The position numbers and the translations under genes were made by a program. From DASWHK01 sp036398215 (GTDB lineage Bacteria > Acidobacteriota > UBA890): a DNA stretch of 33,151 nucleotides. The notes below the pieces were generated by a model that was given only the letters and a program-made list of their open reading frames with translations, was not told where the DNA came from and did not search any database. Where the stretch lies: positions 1 to 33,151 of the forward strand of contig DASWHK010000100.1 of assembly GCA_036398215.1 (NCBI GenBank), in the 5' to 3' direction. The first letter of the stretch is position 1. Every line of letters begins with the position of its first letter. Below, piece after piece: positions 16,880 through 25,349 of the stretch.

Positions 16880-17075
16880 CTATCTTTAGTCTTAACAACT
16901 AAGAAAATATTCCTAGAGCGGCGATCGGCCCCAAGAACGCATGAATCCACGTTCCGCGCCGAAATGTCAGCCCGCCGGCTCGGGGCGGGCGGGCGCTGGC
17001 TCGGTGGGAGGGAACGTCGAGAGATGCGGGCTATACTGGCCGCATACATATGCGCACTCATCGGGAGGTATCTGC

Positions 17076-18089
17076 ATGGGATTCATGGTCATACGGGTGC
17101 TGTTCGTTCTCACCTGTTCCGGGATGGGGTACTTCTTGCACCCCTGGGGGCTGGGTGGCACCGAGGGCCTGGTGCTCGGGCTGGCCTTCTCGACCGGCAT
17201 CATGGCCGCCGAAGTCAAGCTCCGCCGCCTGCCGTCCAAGGTGCTGTTCGGCGGCCTCGCCGGCCTGACGGTCGGCTTGGCGCTTTCGCTGGGCTTCGGC
17301 GCCGTCACGCGCCGGATGGTAATCAACGACGACACGGCATCGTTCCTGCAAGCCCTGTACGTCGTCGTTTCGGGCTATCTGGGTTTGGTCGTCGGCGCCA
17401 AGGCCGGGGAATGGCTGAGCGTGGACACGATCGTGGGGCTCTTTCGCGAGGGCCGCACGGTGCCGCGCCACAAGGTCCTCGACACCTCAGTCATCATCGA
17501 CGGGCGCATCTTCGATATCTGCGACGCCGGGTTCATCGACGGCATCTTCGTGGTGCCGCAGTTCGTCCTCACGCAGATGCAGCAGATCGCCGATTCCGAC
17601 GATCCCCTCAAGCGCAACCGCGGGCGCCGCGGGCTCGATGTCCTCCACAGGCTGCGCCAGAGCTCGAAGATCGACGTCGAGGTGTCCGACGCCGACTTTC
17701 CCGACCACGTCGATGTCGAGGCCAAGCTCATCGAGCTCGCCCTGCAGCTCTCCGGGCAGTTGGTGACCAACGACTTCAACCTCAGCAAGGTGGCGCAGTT
17801 GCGTGGCGTGCCGGTGCTCAACATCAATGAGCTGGCCAACGCCCTCAAGCCCGTCGTGCTGCCCGGCGAGACCATGGCCGTGCGCCTGATCAAGGAGGGC
17901 AAGGAGGCGGGCCAGGCGGTGGCCTACCTGGACGACGGCACGATGGTCGTCGTCGACAACTCCGGGCACCTGATCGGCGAGACGATCGAAGTCGTCGTGA
18001 CCTCGGTCCTGCAGACCACGGCGGGCAAGATGATCTTCGGCAGGCAGCCGCAGGAGGCCTCGCCGCCTCCGCGCGCCCATGCCCACTAA
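17076..18089 (+). CDS. YacL-type membrane PIN-TRAM protein
   Basis: A 337-residue protein with about four hydrophobic segments in residues 1-115, then a PIN nuclease-like domain (about 130-260) and a TRAM RNA-binding-like domain (about 270-325: LPGETMAVRLIKEGKEAGQAV, VVVTSVLQTTAGKMIFG). This is the architecture of Bacillus YacL; recent work on relatives points to roles with RNA or ribosomes, but function here is open. PIN landmarks are KVLDTSVIIDGRIFDI, DPLKRNRGRRGLDVL and LVTNDFNLSKVAQL. The stretch after VPQF reads VLTQMQQIAD, where YacL proteins usually have VLEELQ, so an expected acidic residue is missing. GGGAGG lies 7 bp before the ATG. The sigma factor gene begins 3 bp downstream. Confidence 0.9.
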   Translation: MGFMVIRVLFVLTCSGMGYFLHPWGLGGTEGLVLGLAFSTGIMAAEVKLRRLPSKVLFGGLAGLTVGLALSLGFGAVTRRMVINDDTASFLQALYVVVSGYLGLVVGAKAGEWLSVDTIVGLFREGRTVPRHKVLDTSVIIDGRIFDICDAGFIDGIFVVPQFVLTQMQQIADSDDPLKRNRGRRGLDVLHRLRQSSKIDVEVSDADFPDHVDVEAKLIELALQLSGQLVTNDFNLSKVAQLRGVPVLNINELANALKPVVLPGETMAVRLIKEGKEAGQAVAYLDDGTMVVVDNSGHLIGETIEVVVTSVLQTTAGKMIFGRQPQEASPPPRAHAH

Positions 18090-18092
18090 CTC

Positions 18093-18737
18093 GTGGTGAA
18101 GCCGAGCGATGCGGCGCTGGTGGCGCGCAGCCGCGACGGCGACAGCGAGGCGTTCCGGGAGCTCTTCGATCGCAAGCACAAGCGCGTCTACCTGATCGCC
18201 TATCAGGTGCTGGGTGACGTCGGCAGCGCGGAGGATGTGGTCCAGGAGGTGTTCCTGCGCCTCTGGCAGCATTGCGCCGATTACCGCGAGGAGATGCCGC
18301 TCGACGCCTGGCTGCGCCGCATCGCCACCAACCGTGCGATCGACCACTGGCGGGCGCGTAAGGCCGAGCGGCGGCACGTCGTGCCGGCCGGCGCTGTCGA
18401 GGCGGCTCCGGCAAGCGGTGGTGGCCGTGGCGGCGGCTACGGAGGACATGAGAGGGGTGGGTCTCGGGACCACCGGGTCCCCCCCGGGCCGGAAGCCCTG
18501 GCCGGCTGGCGGCAGCTGCAGGCCATCTGGGACCAGCTCGCCGACCTGCTGACCCCGCAGCAGCGCGCCGCCTTCGTGCTGCGCGAGATCGACGGCCTGC
18601 CGACCGCGGCGGTGGCGGAGGCGCTCGACTGCAGCCCGTCGACGGTGCGCTCGCACGTGGCGGCGGCACGCTCGACGTTGCAGCGCGAGCTGCGGGCCCG
18701 TTACCCGGAGCTGGTCAAAGGGCGCGCGGTGAGCTGA
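18093..18737 (+). CDS. ECF-type RNA polymerase sigma factor
   Basis: A 214-residue sigma factor of the extracytoplasmic-function group. Region 2 (about residues 10-85) has AFRELFDRKHKRVYLIAYQVLG, SAEDVVQEVFLRLWQ and LDAWLRRIATNRAIDHWR. Region 4 (about 150-205) has LTPQQRAAFVLREIDGLPTAAVAEAL and the helix-turn-helix CSPSTVRSHVAAAR. The linker is unusually long and Gly/Arg-rich (about 105-135, GGGRGGGYGGHERGG). The GTG start lies 3 bp after the PIN-TRAM stop, so they are probably co-transcribed. A membrane protein that may be its partner starts 204 bp downstream. That gap has only a weak 6-bp hairpin (18805-18824) and no clear promoter. Confidence 0.93.
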   Translation: MVKPSDAALVARSRDGDSEAFRELFDRKHKRVYLIAYQVLGDVGSAEDVVQEVFLRLWQHCADYREEMPLDAWLRRIATNRAIDHWRARKAERRHVVPAGAVEAAPASGGGRGGGYGGHERGGSRDHRVPPGPEALAGWRQLQAIWDQLADLLTPQQRAAFVLREIDGLPTAAVAEALDCSPSTVRSHVAAARSTLQRELRARYPELVKGRAVS

Positions 18738-18941
18738 GCGGCAGCGGGCGATGGCCGCGTCGAGCCTCCTCGACGATGGCTCCGGCATCGCCTGCGTCGG
18801 CTCTCCTTGCCCTCACCCGCAAGGTCCACGCGCCAGACCCATCGGAGTTTCGCCGCGGCCTCCTGGACGCTCGGTGGGGCTCGTCCGTACTGGACTTTGA
18901 AGGGGATGCTCTGCGCTCAGGACGCAGGAAGGGAGGAGCTC

Positions 18942-19790
18942 ATGTTCGAATCGCCTGGTAACGACGACCGCTCGCAGAATGCCGGCGGCGATCCCGAGCG
19001 CGTCTTCTCGGGGTTGCGCGACCGCCCCGCGCCCGAGATCGACTCTCAGCAGCTGTGGCGGAGGATCGAGGCGCGGCTGGCGCCGCGGCGTCAGCCGCTG
19101 AGCCCGCGGCGCGGAGCGTCGGGGGGCGTTTTCTGCCGTTCGGCATCCGTGGCCGCCGGCGTCTCGCTCGCCGCCCTGGCCCTGTGGGTGGGCTGGGGCC
19201 TGCTGGCGCCGCCTCCCGAGGAAACGCAGCTGGTTCTGCTGGCCCCGGGCTCCGGCGAGACCGGATCACAGATCGAGCAGCCCGCCGCCGCTCCGGCCGC
19301 CTTGCCGGACAGCGGCGAGACGATCCGCCCGGCGGCGCCGCGCAGCGTGCGCCTCGAGGTCCGCCTGGTGCGCGGCTTCGACGGTACGCCGCCGGCGGAG
19401 GTCTCGGCGGCGACCCGGCTCGGGGTCGGCGGCGCCGACGCGCTCGCCGACGCGCGCGCCCGGATCGCCACGCTGTTGCCGTTCGAGGACTTCGGCGTCG
19501 TCGGCGCCTGGCAGGGCGACCTGGTCCCCGGCCGGGTCCTCGACATCGAGCTGTCGGAACACCACCGGTTGACCGCCTCCGCCCTCGACGCCGCCGCCGA
19601 CCCCGCGCCGATGGTGCGCGTGGGCGGCCTGCGGCTCACCGGCGGCGGGCCCGACTCGGTGCCCGCCGATCTCGCCCTCGAGCCCGGCCGCCTCTACATC
19701 CTGGGCGTCGTTCCGCCCGGGGCCGAGGCGCCGTCGCTCGTCCTGTTGATCCGCGCCGAGGTTGCGCCTGCTAGGGCCGAGGAGAGATGA
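18942..19790 (+). CDS. Single-pass membrane protein, possible anti-sigma factor
   Basis: A 282-residue protein I do not recognise by name. Residues 1-65 are hydrophilic and would be cytoplasmic (ERVFSGLRDRPAPEIDSQQ, LWRRIEARLAPRR). One transmembrane helix follows (about 70-90, VAAGVSLAALALWVGWGLLA), a Pro/Ala/Glu-rich linker, and a periplasmic domain from about 125 with RLEVRLVRGFDG, ARIATLLPFEDFGVVGAW and MVRVGGLRLTGGG. The layout suits an anti-sigma factor for the sigma gene upstream, but no zinc-binding HxxxCxxC is present. GGAGGAG precedes the ATG. The stop overlaps the gspF start region (ATGA), so it may instead be a component of the secretion machine. Confidence 0.7.
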   Translation: MFESPGNDDRSQNAGGDPERVFSGLRDRPAPEIDSQQLWRRIEARLAPRRQPLSPRRGASGGVFCRSASVAAGVSLAALALWVGWGLLAPPPEETQLVLLAPGSGETGSQIEQPAAAPAALPDSGETIRPAAPRSVRLEVRLVRGFDGTPPAEVSAATRLGVGGADALADARARIATLLPFEDFGVVGAWQGDLVPGRVLDIELSEHHRLTASALDAAADPAPMVRVGGLRLTGGGPDSVPADLALEPGRLYILGVVPPGAEAPSLVLLIRAEVAPARAEER

Positions 19791-19792
19791 CG

Positions 19793-21109
19793 ATGGCCGA
19801 GTTCGCCTGCCGGGTCGGCACCGAGAATGGGATCAGCGAGCGTGCGATCGTCGCCGCCACCGCCGAGCGGGCCCGCGAGATGCTCGCTGAACAAGGCTTC
19901 GAGGTCTTCGCCGTGCGCCGCCGCGACGGCATCCTGCAGCGGCTCGCCGAGGTCCTGGCGCTGCCGGGAAGCGGCGGCGACGCGACGCCCGTTGCGCCGC
20001 CGGCGAACGGGGCGCGCTCCGGCGAGGCGGTTGCCGGCGGCGGGCGCCGGCGGCCGTTCGCGCGCCGCAGCATCGCCACCGCTGATCTGCTCGTGCTCAC
20101 CGAAGAGCTCGCCGCCTTGATCCGCGCCGGGCTGCCGCTGCTCAAGTGCATCGACATCCTCCGCCAGCGCCGCGGCGGGACGGTCGCCGGCGGCATGCTC
20201 GATCGGATCCGCGGCCGCCTCGCCGCCGGGGAGAGCCTCTCCGGCGCCCTGTCGCTCGAGGAGCCCTCCATGCGTATCCCGCGGCTGTTCGTCACCTCGG
20301 TGGCGATCGGGGAGGGCAGCGGCAATCTCGAAGGCGCGCTGCGTCGCTACGCCCAGCATCTCGAGCGGGCGCAAACATTGCGGCAGCGGGTGCGCGGAGC
20401 GCTGTTGTATCCGGCGGCGCTGTTCGCGGTCTCGCTCGGCGTCATCGGCGTCCTTCTCGGCTTCGTGCTGCCGCGCTTCGCGTCGTTCTACGCCAGCTAC
20501 GACGCCGAGCTACCGCTGCCGACCCGCGTCCTGATGAGCGTTGCGTCGCTCGGCCAGGGCCGTGGCCGCCTGCTCTTGATCGGCTTCCTGGTAGTGATCG
20601 CCGGCCTGGCGATCGCGGCGCGCAGCCCCGCCGGCCGCCGCTTTCGCGAGCGCCAGGGGCTGCGGGTGCCGCTGCTCGGCCCCCTGTGGCGCCTCTACCT
20701 CGACGTCGAGGCGAGCCGGACGCTCGCCACCCTCCTGCACGGCGGCGCGCCGTTGACCGAAGCGCTGGAGGTCGCCGCCGAGGGGAGCGAGAACGCCGCC
20801 TACCGCAACCGCCTCCGCCAGGTGCGCGAGCGGGTCACCGAGGGCAACAGCCTGCACGCCTCGCTGGAGGCGATGGGCCTGATGGACCCCATGGGGCTGG
20901 AGATGGTCGAGGTCGGCGAGTCCACGGGATCGCTCGAGACCATGCTCGCCCACGTCGCCGACAGCTACGACGAGATTCTCGAGCGGCGGCTCAACACCGC
21001 CGTCGCCCTCCTCGAGCCGGCGGTGCTGGTGTCGATGGGGCTGTTCCTGGCGGCGGTGCTGCTGTCGCTCTACCTGCCGCTGTTCAACGTCGTGCAGGTG
21101 GTGGGCTGA
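19793..21109 (+). CDS. gspF: Type II secretion/type IV pilus inner-membrane platform protein
   Basis: GspF/PilC-type polytopic protein that forms the inner-membrane platform on which the ATPase drives pseudopilus assembly. An N-terminal domain (AEFACRVGTENGISERAIV, ATAERAREMLAEQGFEVFAV) precedes two T2SSF repeats. The first has LTEELAALIRAGLPLLKCIDIL, LAAGESLSGAL and VAIGEGSGNLEGALRRYA. The second has EASRTLATLLHGGAPLTEAL, VTEGNSLHASLEAM and VEVGESTGSLETMLAHVAD. Hydrophobic helices lie after each repeat. AGGAG is better spaced for the ATG at 19793 than for the one at 19787, which overlaps the upstream stop. The stop overlaps the gspE ATG by 1 bp. Confidence 0.94.
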   Translation: MAEFACRVGTENGISERAIVAATAERAREMLAEQGFEVFAVRRRDGILQRLAEVLALPGSGGDATPVAPPANGARSGEAVAGGGRRRPFARRSIATADLLVLTEELAALIRAGLPLLKCIDILRQRRGGTVAGGMLDRIRGRLAAGESLSGALSLEEPSMRIPRLFVTSVAIGEGSGNLEGALRRYAQHLERAQTLRQRVRGALLYPAALFAVSLGVIGVLLGFVLPRFASFYASYDAELPLPTRVLMSVASLGQGRGRLLLIGFLVVIAGLAIAARSPAGRRFRERQGLRVPLLGPLWRLYLDVEASRTLATLLHGGAPLTEALEVAAEGSENAAYRNRLRQVRERVTEGNSLHASLEAMGLMDPMGLEMVEVGESTGSLETMLAHVADSYDEILERRLNTAVALLEPAVLVSMGLFLAAVLLSLYLPLFNVVQVVG

Positions 21110-22731
21110 TGGCCGGCGGCCAGCCGATCGCCGACGCCGCAGTCGGCGCCGCCTTCGAGCGCACCGAGGCCGAGCGCCGCGCCCGCGAGATCGGCGTGCC
21201 CTTCGTCGAGCTCGATGCCGCGATGCTCGACCGTGAGCTGATCGCCGCGATTCCCATCGAGCTGATGGTGCGCCACGCCTTCCTGCCCCTGGCGCGCACC
21301 GAGGACGGCGGCCTCGAGATCGCCCTCGCCGACGCCGGCGACGTCGCCAACATCGACGCCATCGAAGGGCTGCTCGACGTGCCGGTGCACGTGCGAGCCG
21401 CCGCCGCCCGCGACATCGAGCAGGCTTTGCGCCACGCCGGCGCCGGCGAGCGCATCCTCGAGGAGGTGCGGCGCGGCTTCGAGGAGCATGCCGACGCCGC
21501 CGCCGGCCCCGACGAAGGCATCACGCTGGCGCGGCTGGCCACCAGCGACGAGCCGCCGATCGTGCGCCTGCTCGACACCGCGATCCTCAACGCCCTGGAG
21601 CGCCGCGCCTCCGACATCCATATCGAGACCCGCGAGGACGCCGTCTGGATCAAGTACCGCATCGACGGCGTGCTGTACCCCGCCGTCGATCCCATCGACC
21701 TGCGCCACCACGACGCGCTGGTCTCGCGGGTCAAGGTGATGAGCGATCTGGACATCGCCGAGAAGCGGGTGCCGCAGGACGGCCGCTTCAAGCTCAACCT
21801 GCAAGGCCGCAAGGTCGATTTCCGCGTCTCGATCATGCCGTCGATCCACGGCGAGGACGCGGTCATCCGTATCCTCGACAAGCAATACCTCTCCGAGGAG
21901 TTCGCCGACCTCAAGCTCGAGCGCCTCGGCTTCACCGGCATCGAGCTGCAGAAGATCCGCAAGTACATCAGCGAGCCCTACGGCATGTTCCTGGTCACCG
22001 GGCCGACCGGCTCCGGCAAGACAACGACCCTCTACGCGGCGCTCTCGGAGATCCGCACCGAGGAGGACAAGATCATCACCATCGAGGACCCGGTCGAGTA
22101 CCAGATCGGCGGCATCACCCAGATCCCGGTCAACGAGAAGAAGGGGCTGACCTTCGCCCGCGGCCTGCGCTCGATCCTGCGCCACGACCCCGATGTGATC
22201 ATGGTCGGCGAGATCCGCGATCCCGAGACCGCGAGCATCGCCGTGCAGTCGGCGCTCACCGGCCACCTGGTGTTCACCACCGTTCACGCCAACAACGTCT
22301 TCGACGTCATCGGCCGGCTGTTGAACATGGGCGTCGAGACCTACAACTTCGTCTCCGCCCTCAACTGCGTTCTCGCGCAGCGGCTGGTGCGGCTCATCTG
22401 CGAGCGTTGCAAGCGTCCGGCCGAGATCAGCCCCGAGCTGCTGTCGCTGTCCGGCCTCGACGCCGGCGAGGTCTCCCGCTACACGCTGTACGAGGGGGCC
22501 GGGTGCGGTGCCTGCCACGGCACCGGTTATCGCGGCCGCACCGTCATCGCCGAGCTGCTCGACATGACCGACCGCACCCGCGAGCTGATTCTCGACCGGC
22601 GGCCGGCGTCGGAGATCAAGCGCCACGCGATGGGCGAGGGAATGAGCCTGCTGCGCCAGTCGGCGGTCGAAAAGGCGCTGCTCGGCCAGACCACGCTCCA
22701 GGAGATCAACAAGGTGACGTTCGTCGAATGA
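21109..22731 (+). CDS. gspE: Secretion/pilus assembly ATPase GspE/PilB
   Basis: Hexameric cytoplasmic ATPase powering the pseudopilus. The 540-residue protein has an N-terminal GspE domain (FVELDAAMLDRELIAAIP, LPLARTEDGGLEIALAD), then ASDIHIETREDAVWIKYRIDG and the Walker A GPTGSGKTTTLYAAL (about residue 298). An Asp box (TIEDPVEYQIGGITQIPVN), Walker B DPDVIMVGEIRDPETA (about 362) and the His box SALTGHLVFTTVHANN follow. A tetracysteine zinc motif is present (CERCK and CGACHGTGYRGR, about 431-475). The frame is open far upstream through gspF; the ATG at 21109 overlaps the gspF stop and gives the normal length. Confidence 0.96.
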   Translation: MAGGQPIADAAVGAAFERTEAERRAREIGVPFVELDAAMLDRELIAAIPIELMVRHAFLPLARTEDGGLEIALADAGDVANIDAIEGLLDVPVHVRAAAARDIEQALRHAGAGERILEEVRRGFEEHADAAAGPDEGITLARLATSDEPPIVRLLDTAILNALERRASDIHIETREDAVWIKYRIDGVLYPAVDPIDLRHHDALVSRVKVMSDLDIAEKRVPQDGRFKLNLQGRKVDFRVSIMPSIHGEDAVIRILDKQYLSEEFADLKLERLGFTGIELQKIRKYISEPYGMFLVTGPTGSGKTTTLYAALSEIRTEEDKIITIEDPVEYQIGGITQIPVNEKKGLTFARGLRSILRHDPDVIMVGEIRDPETASIAVQSALTGHLVFTTVHANNVFDVIGRLLNMGVETYNFVSALNCVLAQRLVRLICERCKRPAEISPELLSLSGLDAGEVSRYTLYEGAGCGACHGTGYRGRTVIAELLDMTDRTRELILDRRPASEIKRHAMGEGMSLLRQSAVEKALLGQTTLQEINKVTFVE

Positions 22732-22801
22732 GCTCCCACAGGCCTGCGAATACAGGTGCCGAACATCCCACGCGAACACCACGTGATGCGGAGGTGGACA
22801 G

Positions 22802-23668
22802 GTGAGCCACGGCATCGCGGTATCGATCGTCCCCGGCGAGCTGCGCCTGCTGGTGGCCCGCACCAACGGCGCCGCGCGGCCGCTGCACCAGCTCGCCGCG
22901 GAGCTCCCCGAGGGCGCGGTTCGCCCCGGCTTGCAGGCCCCCAACCTGGCCGCCGGCGAGGCGGTCGCCGAGGCGCTGTCGCGGCTGGCGAAAGAGGCCG
23001 CGGCAACCCCCGAGCGCCGCGGCATGCTCGCGGTGCTGATTCCGGACGCCGCCGTTCGCATGGCGCTGGTGCCGTTGGAGGGCGGGCAGCCGCGGCGCGC
23101 CGAGGCCGAGGCGATGGCCCGCTGGGCGCTGCGCGACCTGCTGCCGGTCGCCGCCGAGGAGGCGCGCGTCGACTGGGCGGTGCTTTCCGGCGACGGCAAC
23201 GGCGGCGGCAACGGCTCGACGACGAGCTGGCTGCTGGCGCTCGGCGCCGACGCCGCGGTTATCAAGGAGTACGAGGCGGCGGTCGAGAAGCTCGGCGGGG
23301 TGGTCGGCCGGGTGGTGCCCTTCACGCTGGCGCTCGCCGCCGGCGCCGGCGCCGAGCTCGACGAGGGCGAGGCCGGGACCGCTCGCCTGGTGCTGTGCGG
23401 CGCCGGCGGGCAGATGGCCTGCCTGGTCGAGGCGGCCGGCGTGCCGCGCTTCCACCGCGCCTGGCGCGGCGTGCCGCCCGACATGGACCTCGAGCTGCCG
23501 GGGATCCAGCGCTATGTCGCCCAGCGGCTCGAGCTGGAGATCGTCGAGGCGGTGGTGGCCGGGCCCGAGGGCTGGCGCCAGCGCGCCGCGACCGCCTGCG
23601 AGGCGCTCGGCTGGCAGACCCACCTGCGCTCGAGCTGGACGGCGCACAGCGGAGCCGTGCAACCATGA
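22802..23668 (+). CDS. PilM/GspL-like actin-fold assembly protein
   Basis: A 288-residue protein that by position and pattern is the cytoplasmic actin-like partner of the PilN/PilO membrane proteins (PilM in type IV pili, the N-terminal part of GspL in type II secretion). It starts SHGIAVSIVPGELRLLVAR, a beta-beta start seen in this fold, then MLAVLIPDAAVRMALVPLEG, a central ARWALRDLLPVAAEEARVDW and LGADAAVIKEYEAAVEKLGG. Sequence similarity to PilM is weak by eye, and no classic ATP loops stand out. GGAGG lies 7 bp before the GTG start. The 70-bp gap after gspE has no visible promoter. Its stop overlaps the pilN ATG (ATGA). Confidence 0.75.
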   Translation: MSHGIAVSIVPGELRLLVARTNGAARPLHQLAAELPEGAVRPGLQAPNLAAGEAVAEALSRLAKEAAATPERRGMLAVLIPDAAVRMALVPLEGGQPRRAEAEAMARWALRDLLPVAAEEARVDWAVLSGDGNGGGNGSTTSWLLALGADAAVIKEYEAAVEKLGGVVGRVVPFTLALAAGAGAELDEGEAGTARLVLCGAGGQMACLVEAAGVPRFHRAWRGVPPDMDLELPGIQRYVAQRLELEIVEAVVAGPEGWRQRAATACEALGWQTHLRSSWTAHSGAVQP

Positions 23669-24261
23669 GGCGGCTGCCGGTCAACCTCGCCACCCATCCC
23701 TTCGAGGAGCGCCAGGCGCGCCGGCGGCTCACCGCCGCGGTCGCCGCGGCGGCGATCGCCGTCACCGTCCTGCACGGCGCGCTCGCCTGGAGCCTGCGGG
23801 GGGCCGACGAGGACCCGGCGCCGGACGCCGAGGTGCTGGCGCAACTGCGCGAATGGAGCGACGAGGTCAGCACCCTGGGCGACGTCGCCGACACGCGACG
23901 GGCGCGCAGCCTGGCGCCGGCCGTCGGCCTCGCCAACGCCCTCATCGACCAGCGGGTGTTCCCCTGGGGGCCGTTCTTCGGCCTTCTCGAGGAGAGCCTG
24001 CCCGACGACGTGCGGCTCGAGATCATCCAGCCGGTGACGACGCTCGACGGCGTGCGGGTGTCGCTGACCGCCGCCTCCGGCTCCGCCGATTCCCTGCTGG
24101 CGTTCCTGGCGGCTCTCGAGCGGCGGCCCGAGTTCGTGGTCGTCTACCCCGGGCGCCAGGTGCTGGGCTTCGACGGGGCCCTGCGGCTGAGCATCGACGC
24201 GTTGGTGCGCGATTCCTTCGCCGCGCCGCCGGCCTCCCCGTTCCCGGAGCCGCGGCCGTGA
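23665..24261 (+). CDS. pilN: PilN-like assembly protein
   Basis: A 198-residue bitopic protein matching PilN (or the membrane part of GspL). It begins MRRLPVNLATHPFEERQARR, the PilN hallmark, which in PilN binds PilM. One transmembrane helix follows (about residues 24-40, AVAAAAIAVTVLHGALAW), then a coiled region and a ferredoxin-like periplasmic domain (PFFGLLEESLPDDVRLEIIQ, LTAASGSADSLLAFLAALER). It starts within the pilM-like stop (ATGA) and ends within the next start (GTGA), so translation is coupled on both sides. Confidence 0.88.
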   Translation: MRRLPVNLATHPFEERQARRRLTAAVAAAAIAVTVLHGALAWSLRGADEDPAPDAEVLAQLREWSDEVSTLGDVADTRRARSLAPAVGLANALIDQRVFPWGPFFGLLEESLPDDVRLEIIQPVTTLDGVRVSLTAASGSADSLLAFLAALERRPEFVVVYPGRQVLGFDGALRLSIDALVRDSFAAPPASPFPEPRP

Positions 24262-25349
24262 GAAGGACCTCGCCGAAGGCCTACCTGAGCGGCAGCGTCC
24301 TGCTCGCGGCGGCCGTGCTGCTCGCCAACCTCGCCGCCTTCACCGGTTGGACGGCGCCCCGTTGGCGGGCCTCGTGGGGCGTCGCCGGCGCCGATCGATT
24401 GGAGCTCGCCCGCCAGCGGATCGAGCCGCGCCTGCAGCAGGCGCGGGCCACCCACGGGCTCGTCGTCGCCGCCGAGGACGACCTGCGGGAGCTCCGGGCG
24501 CGGCTGACCAGCGCCGCCGCCAGCTCCGAGGTGATCGGGATGCTGAGCGGCGCCGCCGGCCGCGCCGGCATCGAGATCGAGGACGCTACGTCCCAGTTCG
24601 ACGTCATCGAAGAGCTCGGCGTCGTTCAGGCCGCCTTCTACATCCCGGTCGCCGGCAGCTACCCAGCCATCCGCGGGCTGCTCGGCGAGCTCGACGAGCT
24701 ACCGGTCTTTCTGGTCATCGACGGGGTCGGCCTGCGGGCCGGCGGCGCCGCCGGGCCGCCGGGCTCGCGCCGCGACGTGCGCCTGGAGCTGGCGGTGAGC
24801 GTTTTCCTGCCCGACCCCGGGGCCGGGACCGAGCTCCCCGCCGTCACCGCGCCGCCGGCCGTCAGCCGCGGCGCCGCATCGATTGCGGCGCGAGCCGCGG
24901 AACGGCTGCGCGAGGCGAGGCGGGGCGATGATCCGGAGGAGCTCGCCGCCGCCATCGTCGCCCGGCTGGTGGCGCTGCCGCCGATTCCGGTGACGCCGGA
25001 AGCCCTGGTCGTGCACCTCGAAAAGCTCGAGCATCAGCCGCCGGACTCCACCCCGCGGCGCAACCTCTTCGCGATCGTCGAGCCCTACCGGCCGCCGGTC
25101 GAGACCGCGCCGCCGGACCTCGTCGAGCCCGAGCCGCCCGAGCCGCTGCTGCCTGTGCAGCTCCGCGGGGTCGTTATCATCGAAGGCCGCTTGCACGCCA
25201 GCCTCTCGGACGGCGTTGCCCTGTTCGTCGTGAAGGCGGGGGACCGCCTGCCCAACGGCGTCGAGATTCTCGAAGTGGGTGCCGACTACGTCGAGGTCCT
25301 GTTCCGCGACGAGCGCACCCGCCTCTCCCTGGAAGGAAGCCAACCATGA
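24258..25349 (+). CDS. PilO-PilP-like fusion protein
   Basis: A 363-residue protein that seems to join two pilus alignment proteins. The N-terminal half is PilO-like: a transmembrane helix (about residues 10-28, SVLLAAAVLLANLAAFTG), a coiled coil with RLELARQRIEPRLQQARATH, and a ferredoxin-like domain (QAAFYIPVAGSYPAIRGLLG, ELDELPVFLVIDGVGLRAG). After a Pro/Ala-rich linker the C-terminal part (about 300-363) resembles the HR domain of PilP/GspC: LLPVQLRGVVIIEGRLHASL, VVKAGDRLPNGVEILEVGAD, VEVLFRDERTRLSLEG. PilP or GspC contacts the secretin, and the secretin gene follows with a 4-bp ATGA overlap. No separate pilP or gspC is seen. Confidence 0.82.
   Translation: MRRTSPKAYLSGSVLLAAAVLLANLAAFTGWTAPRWRASWGVAGADRLELARQRIEPRLQQARATHGLVVAAEDDLRELRARLTSAAASSEVIGMLSGAAGRAGIEIEDATSQFDVIEELGVVQAAFYIPVAGSYPAIRGLLGELDELPVFLVIDGVGLRAGGAAGPPGSRRDVRLELAVSVFLPDPGAGTELPAVTAPPAVSRGAASIAARAAERLREARRGDDPEELAAAIVARLVALPPIPVTPEALVVHLEKLEHQPPDSTPRRNLFAIVEPYRPPVETAPPDLVEPEPPEPLLPVQLRGVVIIEGRLHASLSDGVALFVVKAGDRLPNGVEILEVGADYVEVLFRDERTRLSLEGSQP

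Noticed and set aside
16883..16903. CIRCE (HrcA) operator upstream of hsp20
   Set aside because: The inverted repeat does not match TTAGCACTC-N9-GAGTGCTAA.
18805..18824. Terminator between sigma factor and membrane protein
   Set aside because: CCTTGC...GCAAGG is only 6 bp with an 8-base loop and no T-tract.
20146..21108. Upstream open extension of the gspE frame
   Set aside because: It overlaps the whole second half of gspF in another frame; GspE similarity starts at the ATG at 21109, which overlaps the gspF stop.
21070..23484. 804-codon antisense frame across gspE
   Set aside because: Shadow of gspE and the pilM-like gene; no motifs, and highly biased composition.
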